Origin: an uncultured Eubacteriales bacterium
Lineage (GTDB): Bacteria; Bacillota; Clostridia; Oscillospirales; Acutalibacteraceae
Direction: 5' to 3'
Assembly (NCBI GenBank): GCA_900320925.1
Contig: ONUD01000121.1
Location: forward strand, 1-10,677
DNA: 10,677 nt
Position numbers and translations under genes: made by a program. The notes beneath the pieces are model-generated. The model was not told the origin of the DNA, did not search any database, and saw only the letters and a list, made by a program, of their open reading frames with translations. Numbering within the stretch: position 1 is the stretch's first letter; the number at the start of each line of letters is the position of its first letter. Positions 6,393 to 10,677 of this stretch are shown one piece after another.

Positions 6393-6410
6393 CGCTTTCC
6401 TGTTTTTACC

Positions 6411-6419
6411 ATTATATCA
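6411..6419 (-). promoter_or_regulatory. Extended -10 promoter of the receiver/kinase/VTC operon
   Basis: TGATATAAT on the minus strand is a perfect TATAAT with the TGn extension. No convincing -35 box lies 16-18 bases upstream (AAATTC at 17), so the promoter may depend on the extended -10 or on an activator. The predicted start near 6404 leaves a leader of only about 12-20 bases. Confidence 0.6.
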
Positions 6420-6449
6420 TTCTGTTTTTGCTTGAATTTGACGATTGTT

Positions 6450-6483
6450 AAAAAAAAGAATGAACTTTTTCTGTAAAAAGTTC
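6450..6483 (-). terminator. AU-rich hairpin followed by eight U, upstream of the operon promoter
   Basis: On the minus strand GAACTTTTT and AAAAAGTTC form a perfect 9-base stem around a 4-base loop (6483-6462). ATTC and a run of eight T follow (6457-6450). It may be a second, weaker terminator protecting the operon promoter from glgP read-through. The stem is mostly A-U, so termination efficiency is uncertain. Confidence 0.45.
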
Positions 6484-6543
6484 CATCTTCCATCTTATCA
6501 TACACCCGAAAACTTAAAAAATCCTGAAAGGCATCGTTCATTC

Positions 6544-6588
6544 CGGAAAACAAAGCAACCGACAGGGATACCATTCCTGTCGGTTGCT
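6544..6588 (-). terminator. Intrinsic terminator of glgP
   Basis: On the minus strand the stem AGCAACCGACAGG / CCTGTCGGTTGCT pairs perfectly over 13 bases around a 9-base loop (6588-6554), followed directly by TTTGTTTT. It starts 5 bases after the glgP stop codon. This is a textbook Rho-independent terminator. Confidence 0.92.
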
Positions 6589-6593
6589 GGCTA

Positions 6594-8999
6594 TTACGGG
6601 AGTTCAACGGGATGAATGCCCCAGATGGTTTCGGCATAGTCACGGATAGAACGGTCAGCTGCAAAACGGCCTGCTTTGGCAATATTGACCAGCGACATCC
6701 TGTTCCAGGTCGGACTGTCGAGATACAGACGGGAGGCTTTCTGCTGGGTAGAGGAGTAATCGGCAAAGTCTGCCAGTACCATATACGGATCGGTGGTAGA
6801 AAGCGAACGGGCAATATCATCGAACCCGAATTCGGAACGGATCCCGTCCACTGCTTGTCGGATAATAGGATTGTTGTTGTAGGGAACGGAGGGATAATAG
6901 CCCTGTTTTTTCAGTTGGTTGACTTCGGGGGTTGTCATGCCGAAGATAATGGCATTGTCATTGCCGACAGCCTCCAGAATCTCCACATTGGCACCGTCCA
7001 GCGTACCGAGGGTGATGGCACCGTTAATCATGAACTTCATGTTGCTGGTACCGGAAGCTTCCGTACCGGCAAGGGAGATTTGTTCACTGATTTCGGCGGA
7101 GGGAATAAGCTTTTCCGCAACCGATACACGGTAATCCTCCAGATAGACCACTTTCAGCTTTTGATTGACACGGGGATCACTGTTGATTTTGTTGGCCAGT
7201 GCCACGATAAACTGAATAATCTGCTTGGCAAAGTAGTAGCCCGGGGCGGCCTTGGCACCAAAGATATAGGTCTTTGGCTGATAATCGGCATTGGGATTGT
7301 CACGGAGCCAGAGATACGTGCTGTAGATATGCAGGGCATTCATGAGCTGACGCTTATATTCATGCAGACGCTTCACCTGTACATCAAAGATGGAGTCGGT
7401 ATCCACCACAATGCCGTTGTTTTCTTTGATATATTTTGCCATACGTTCCTTGTTTTCTTTCTTGATGGCGGCAAGGCGTTCCAGAACGGCGGCATCATTC
7501 TTATAGGCAAGCAGCTTTTCAAGGGCATTGGCATCCCGTTCAAACTCGTTGCCCACCAAATCGGTGATAAAGGCGGCAAGTCCGGGATTGGACTGGTTCA
7601 GCCAGCGTCTGTGGGCGATACCGTTGGTAACATTCTTGAATTTTTCAGGCGTGACATTGTAGAAGTCGCTGAACACGGATTCCTTGAGAATCTCGCTGTG
7701 CAGTTTGGAAACACCGTTGACAGAGTGGCTGGCAATGACGGCAAGGTTAGCCATTCTCACGATACCGTCATGGATAACAGCCATCCTGCCGATTCTTGCA
7801 CCGTCGATACCGGCAAGCAGTGCCTGTTCACAGAAACGGCGGTTGATTTCCTCCACGATCTGGTAGATACGGGGCAGTCTGCGGGAGAACAGCTCTACCT
7901 GCCAGCATTCGAGTGCTTCACTCATCACGGTGTGGTTGGTATAGGCAATGGTTCTTGTCACGATATCCCATGCCTTGTCCCACTCATAGCCGCACTCGTC
8001 CAGCATGATCCTCATCAGCTCGGGAACCGCAAGAACAGGGTGGGTGTCATTCAGGTGGATCGCCACATAGTCGGGCAGGTTGTCCAGTGTGCCGTAATTC
8101 CGGAGATGTCTTTGGATAATATCCTGAATGGTGGCGGAAACAAGGAAGTACTGCTGGCTCAGACGCAGGCTTTTGCCTTCGGAGTGGTTGTCCTCGGGGT
8201 AGAGAACCCTGGTAATGCTCTCTGCCATGGCTTTTTGCTCCATGGCACGGATATAATCTCCTGAATTGAACAGCTTCATGTCAAAGTTGTCGGAGGTGGC
8301 AGCCCACAGACGCAGACGGCTGATACCCTTGCCGCCCTCGCCCGGTACCAGCATATCATAAGGAGTGGCAATCACCTTGGTGGCATTTTTCAGTTCAATG
8401 CTGTGATGGTTCTCGTCCCACGCTTCCTCCACGTGACCGTCAAAGAAAACGGGAATGGACTTTTCAGGATGGGGCTGGAGCCATACCGAACCGCCCGGCA
8501 GCCAGAAATCCGGCAGTTCTGTCTGCCAGCCGTCAATAAGCTTCTGCTTGAAGATCCCGTACTCATACCGCAGGGAATAACCCATGGAGGAATAGTTCTG
8601 TGTTGCCAGACCGTCAAGGAAGCAGGCAGCCAGCCGTCCTAAGCCGCCGTTGCCAAGTCCTGCATCCGGTTCCTGTTCATAGATGTTTTCGATCTTGATG
8701 TGCAGGCCTTGCAGAGCCTGTGTCATGGTTTCTTCCAGCCCGAGATTGTACAGGTCATTTTTCAGGGAACGTCCCATGAGAAACTCCATACAGAGATAGT
8801 AGACGGTTTTCGCCCCCTGGGTGACAGTCGCAGAGGTAAAGGTTTTCTGTTGTTCACGCATGATGTCTTTCAGAACGAGTGCGACCGCTTTATAGTAGTG
8901 TTCATCGGTTGCGTCATTGGGTGTGACACCGAAATTGTGGGAGAGCTTGGCAATAATCAGCTCTCTTGCTTCACTGGGAGTGAGCTTTGATTTTGACAT
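6594..8999 (-). CDS. glgP: Glycogen/starch alpha-glucan phosphorylase
   Basis: An 801-residue complete glycosyltransferase family 35 enzyme, close to the family's usual size of about 800. It releases glucose 1-phosphate from the non-reducing ends of alpha-1,4-glucans with inorganic phosphate, in the cytoplasm. Visible signatures are GLGNGGLGRLAACFLDGLAT (114-133), the HLNDTHP block, TNHTVMSEALECW, VKRLHEYKRQ and the cofactor block EASGTSNMKFMINGA. Lys655 of SNMKF is the pyridoxal phosphate lysine, by analogy with Lys680 of muscle phosphorylase. The ATG at 8999 follows GGAAGGGG. The gene stands alone, with its own promoter at 9062-9090 and a strong terminator at 6544-6588; no other glycogen genes are in the window. 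The choice between glycogen and maltodextrin as main substrate cannot be read from the sequence. Confidence 0.96.
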   Translation of the reverse strand: MSKSKLTPSEARELIIAKLSHNFGVTPNDATDEHYYKAVALVLKDIMREQQKTFTSATVTQGAKTVYYLCMEFLMGRSLKNDLYNLGLEETMTQALQGLHIKIENIYEQEPDAGLGNGGLGRLAACFLDGLATQNYSSMGYSLRYEYGIFKQKLIDGWQTELPDFWLPGGSVWLQPHPEKSIPVFFDGHVEEAWDENHHSIELKNATKVIATPYDMLVPGEGGKGISRLRLWAATSDNFDMKLFNSGDYIRAMEQKAMAESITRVLYPEDNHSEGKSLRLSQQYFLVSATIQDIIQRHLRNYGTLDNLPDYVAIHLNDTHPVLAVPELMRIMLDECGYEWDKAWDIVTRTIAYTNHTVMSEALECWQVELFSRRLPRIYQIVEEINRRFCEQALLAGIDGARIGRMAVIHDGIVRMANLAVIASHSVNGVSKLHSEILKESVFSDFYNVTPEKFKNVTNGIAHRRWLNQSNPGLAAFITDLVGNEFERDANALEKLLAYKNDAAVLERLAAIKKENKERMAKYIKENNGIVVDTDSIFDVQVKRLHEYKRQLMNALHIYSTYLWLRDNPNADYQPKTYIFGAKAAPGYYFAKQIIQFIVALANKINSDPRVNQKLKVVYLEDYRVSVAEKLIPSAEISEQISLAGTEASGTSNMKFMINGAITLGTLDGANVEILEAVGNDNAIIFGMTTPEVNQLKKQGYYPSVPYNNNPIIRQAVDGIRSEFGFDDIARSLSTTDPYMVLADFADYSSTQQKASRLYLDSPTWNRMSLVNIAKAGRFAADRSIRDYAETIWGIHPVELP

Positions 9000-9061
9000 A
9001 ATGATTCCCCTTCCGAGATTGACAGTAGGTTTTACTGTGTATGCTTACGCACGCAACATCT

Positions 9062-9090
9062 ATTATAACCCATAATTTATAAATTTTCAA
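9062..9090 (-). promoter_or_regulatory. Sigma-A type promoter of glgP
   Basis: On the minus strand TTGAAA (9090-9085) and TATAAT (9067-9062) are separated by exactly 17 bases in an AT-rich region. The predicted start near 9055 gives a leader of about 55 bases. It contains a short hairpin (ACAGTA / TACTGT, 9022-9038) of unknown meaning. Confidence 0.8.
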
Positions 9091-9160
9091 CTAAAATTTA
9101 AAAAATTTGTTATTTTTTGCTGTCGGAATTTGATAAAACGGTATTTTTCCGAAATACATC

Positions 9161-9189
9161 TTTTCTATTTCCCGAAAATGTACTATAAT
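9161..9189 (+). promoter_or_regulatory. Probable promoter of the zapA operon
   Basis: A perfect TATAAT at 9184-9189 with TTTTCT, a weak -35 box, 17 bases upstream at 9161. The predicted start near 9196 gives a leader of about 20 bases that carries the ribosome binding site. It is divergent from the glgP promoter, with about 70 bases between the two boxes. Confidence 0.6.
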
Positions 9190-9216
9190 AGAGGGGCAGA
9201 AAGGGAGTGCGGTGCG

Positions 9217-9726
9217 ATGGAAGAAACAACAAAAAGCAAGGTGAAGATCCGTGTGGCAGGCACCGAGTATACAGTATTGACACAGGAAAGTGCAGATTAT
9301 ACAAAAGGGCTTGCTAAAGAAGTGGATGACAGCATACAGGAAATGTGCAGCAGCGGCAGAATTTCCATTACTGCCGCTGCCATACTGACTGCCGTGAATC
9401 TGTGCGACCGTATCCGAAAATACGGCATCGAGGCAGAGGCTCTCGGAGAACAGATTGAAACTTATCTGCATACGGCTTCCCGTCAGCTGGAACGGTACGA
9501 GGAGCTGAAACGGGAAAATGAAAAGCTGAAAAAAGACATTGCCACTTACAGGAAGCGGCTGAAAGAGGAACATCCTGCCCTGAAAGAGCCGTCTCCCCTG
9601 TCGGAAGCACACAAGCCGCCCAAACATACCGTTGCCGTTTCTCATCAGGAAGAAGCTGCCGAAGATGAAACGGCTTTCTTTACGGCACTGAACAGCGGCT
9701 TTAAAGGGATCAGAAATGAGGAATGA
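9217..9726 (+). CDS. zapA: ZapA-like cell division protein with long C-terminal extension
   Basis: A 169-residue protein. The N-terminal part, about 1-90 (KVKIRVAGTEYTVLTQES, then an ITAAAILTAVNLCDRI helix), matches the ZapA domain. ZapA dimers and tetramers bind FtsZ and bundle filaments at the division site. A charged coiled coil (about 80-118, RQLERYEELKRENEKLKKDI) continues it. A Pro/Ser/Glu-rich linker (about 119-152) leads to a short, probably ordered tail (ETAFFTALNSGFKGIRN). E. coli ZapA has only about 109 residues, so roughly 50 residues are extra. The ATG at 9217 is chosen because GGGAG lies just upstream and the family start MEETTKSKVKIRV follows; an earlier in-frame start would run through the promoter. 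It is the first gene of an operon with a small membrane protein and a U32-family gene. Confidence 0.85.
   Translation: MEETTKSKVKIRVAGTEYTVLTQESADYTKGLAKEVDDSIQEMCSSGRISITAAAILTAVNLCDRIRKYGIEAEALGEQIETYLHTASRQLERYEELKRENEKLKKDIATYRKRLKEEHPALKEPSPLSEAHKPPKHTVAVSHQEEAAEDETAFFTALNSGFKGIRNEE
9718..9722 (+). promoter_or_regulatory. Ribosome binding site fixing the small membrane protein start
   Basis: GAGGA lies at the end of zapA. It abuts an ATG at 9723 with no spacing and is 9 bases before the ATG at 9732, so the second ATG is preferred. Confidence 0.6.
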
Positions 9727-9731
9727 AAACA

Positions 9732-9959
9732 ATGCTGTTTGATATAGAACTGGTAAAACTTTTATGTTTGGTGTTCGGCGTGGTCATTGCCGCAGGGTTA
9801 GTTGTCCTGTTTGTCATGAAGAAGCTGAAAAAGCCGGAACGGGCAGTGACGGTTGTTACCATCGCCGTAATTTTTGCAGGTGTGATGTTAGCAGGATTTT
9901 TGGTATATTGGGTCAGTATCGGCATGATGATGGATATGGTACAGGAGATGAAGCCATGA
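9732..9959 (+). CDS. Small two-helix membrane protein of unknown function
   Basis: A 75-residue protein with two membrane helices (about 8-28 and 40-61) joined by a basic loop (KKLKKPER, 30-37). It has a Met-rich tail (GMMMDMVQEMKP). I do not recognise it. The preferred start is the ATG at 9732; the ATG at 9723 would add three residues and overlap the zapA stop. It ends in an ATGA overlap with the U32 gene, so it is co-translated with it. By the positive-inside rule the basic loop would face the cytoplasm with both ends outside (inference). Confidence 0.7.
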   Translation: MLFDIELVKLLCLVFGVVIAAGLVVLFVMKKLKKPERAVTVVTIAVIFAGVMLAGFLVYWVSIGMMMDMVQEMKP

Positions 9960-10677
9960 GCAGTTTGGAGATACTTGCACCGGCAGGCGGTATGGAATCC
10001 GTGTATCCGGCGGTGCGTGCAGGAGCGGATGCCGTCTATCTGGGGGCATGGAAGCTCAGTGCCAGAACCTCTGCACAAAACTTTGACAGAGAAGAACTGA
10101 AAAAGGCGGTGGAATACTGTCATGCCAGAGGTGTGAAAGTTTATTTGGCGTGCAATACCCTTCTGCATGACGACGAACTGGAAGAAGCGATGAACATTAT
10201 CCGCTATGCGTGCCGTCTGCCTGTCGATGCCCTGATTATGCAGGATCCGGGATTCATTTCACTGGTGCGTCAGGCTGCTCCTGAAATGCGGATTCATGCT
10301 TCTACGCAGATGTCCGTGCATACGCCGAAAGGAGTGGCATTGCTGGAGCAAATGGGACTGAAAAGAGTGGTTCTTTCCAGAGAACTCAGCAGGGACGAAA
10401 TACAGGAGATTGCCGACAGTACTCATGCAGAGTTGGAAGTATTCGTGCATGGAGCCTTGTGCATGAGTGTATCAGGGCAGTGCTATTTCAGTGCCATTCT
10501 CGGTTCCAGAAGCGGCAACCGAGGTTCCTGTGCCCAGCCGTGCCGCCTGCCGTTTGCAACAGAGGGCGGAAGCGGCTATGCCCTGAGCCTGAAAGACAAC
10601 TCCCTCATTTCGCACCTGAGAGAATTGGAAGCCATGGGCATTGCTTCGGCAAAAATCGAGGGACGCATGAAACGTCC
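9956..10677 (+). CDS. U32-family protein (RNA hydroxylase/collagenase-like), 3' end outside window
   Basis: The first 240 codons of a U32-family gene that is open to the right edge. The barrel-type N-terminus LEILAPAGG-A-RAGADAVYLG is followed by the family signature VHGALCMSVSGQCYFSAILG and RSGNRGSCAQPCRLPF (164-200). Cys169, Cys176, Cys192 and Cys196 have nearly the spacing of Cys ligands that hold an iron-sulfur cluster in the related UbiU. Well-studied bacterial members (TrhP on tRNA, RlhA on 23S rRNA) act in RNA hydroxylation, so an RNA modification role is likelier than the older label of collagenase or peptidase. Exact substrate is not decided here. LSLKDNSLISHL and AKIEGRMK near the edge are also typical. 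The ATG at 9956 overlaps the preceding stop (ATGA) and follows AGGAG at 8 bases. Confidence 0.9.
   Translation, partial: MSSLEILAPAGGMESVYPAVRAGADAVYLGAWKLSARTSAQNFDREELKKAVEYCHARGVKVYLACNTLLHDDELEEAMNIIRYACRLPVDALIMQDPGFISLVRQAAPEMRIHASTQMSVHTPKGVALLEQMGLKRVVLSRELSRDEIQEIADSTHAELEVFVHGALCMSVSGQCYFSAILGSRSGNRGSCAQPCRLPFATEGGSGYALSLKDNSLISHLRELEAMGIASAKIEGRMKR

Noticed and set aside
6612..8264. Long open frame on the plus strand opposite glgP
   Set aside because: It is the antisense shadow of glgP, which has strong family signatures. It has no ribosome binding site and a composition unlike a normal protein.
9022..9038. Small hairpin in the glgP leader as a regulatory RNA
   Set aside because: Only six pairs and a 5-base loop; this can arise by chance and matches no riboswitch I know.

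Overview
The window looks like the chromosome of a Gram-positive anaerobe of the Clostridia, most likely a Ruminococcus-like member of the Oscillospirales. This rests on AGGAGG-type ribosome binding sites, TTGAAA/TATAAT promoters, a Cthe_2159-type lipoprotein, a DUF4956/VTC pair, a clostridial type of Fe-S scaffold protein and a zapA-U32 gene order. The taxon is an inference from gene content. No RNA genes, mobile elements, CRISPR arrays or prophage genes are visible. The DNA is gene-dense, with no gene-free stretch above about 220 bases.

Layout. Everything up to about base 9000 is on the minus strand, so it reads right to left. (1) Bases 6594-8999 hold a complete glycogen phosphorylase (glgP) with its own promoter and a strong terminator. 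(2) Bases 1783-6392 hold a tight five-gene operon. In transcription order it encodes a stand-alone receiver domain that lacks the phosphoacceptor Asp, a membrane histidine kinase, a VTC-family (polyphosphate polymerase-like) enzyme, a DUF4956 membrane protein and a Cthe_2159-type beta-helix carbohydrate-binding lipoprotein. (3) Bases 350-1656 have their own promoter and encode a membrane-anchored L,D-transpeptidase-like protein, whose catalytic Cys and active-site His are replaced, and an overlapping four-helix membrane protein. (4) Bases 1-163 hold the start of an Fe-S cluster assembly scaffold-like gene, with a strong promoter and a near-perfect 26-base palindrome in its leader.

From about 9160 the plus strand carries a divergent operon. 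It encodes a ZapA-like FtsZ-ring protein with a long C-terminal extension, a 75-residue membrane protein and a U32-family protein (RNA hydroxylase/collagenase-like) that runs off the right edge.

How the parts may fit. The most interesting block is the five-gene operon, which has everything for a regulated, membrane-associated polymer system at the cell surface: a sensor kinase, a degenerate receiver, a polymer-forming tunnel enzyme with its catalytic residues present, a membrane partner and an exported polysaccharide-binding lipoprotein. Next to it lie the altered transpeptidase and its coupled membrane protein, also predicted at the envelope. The enzyme families are recognised with good confidence. 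The joint function is inference.
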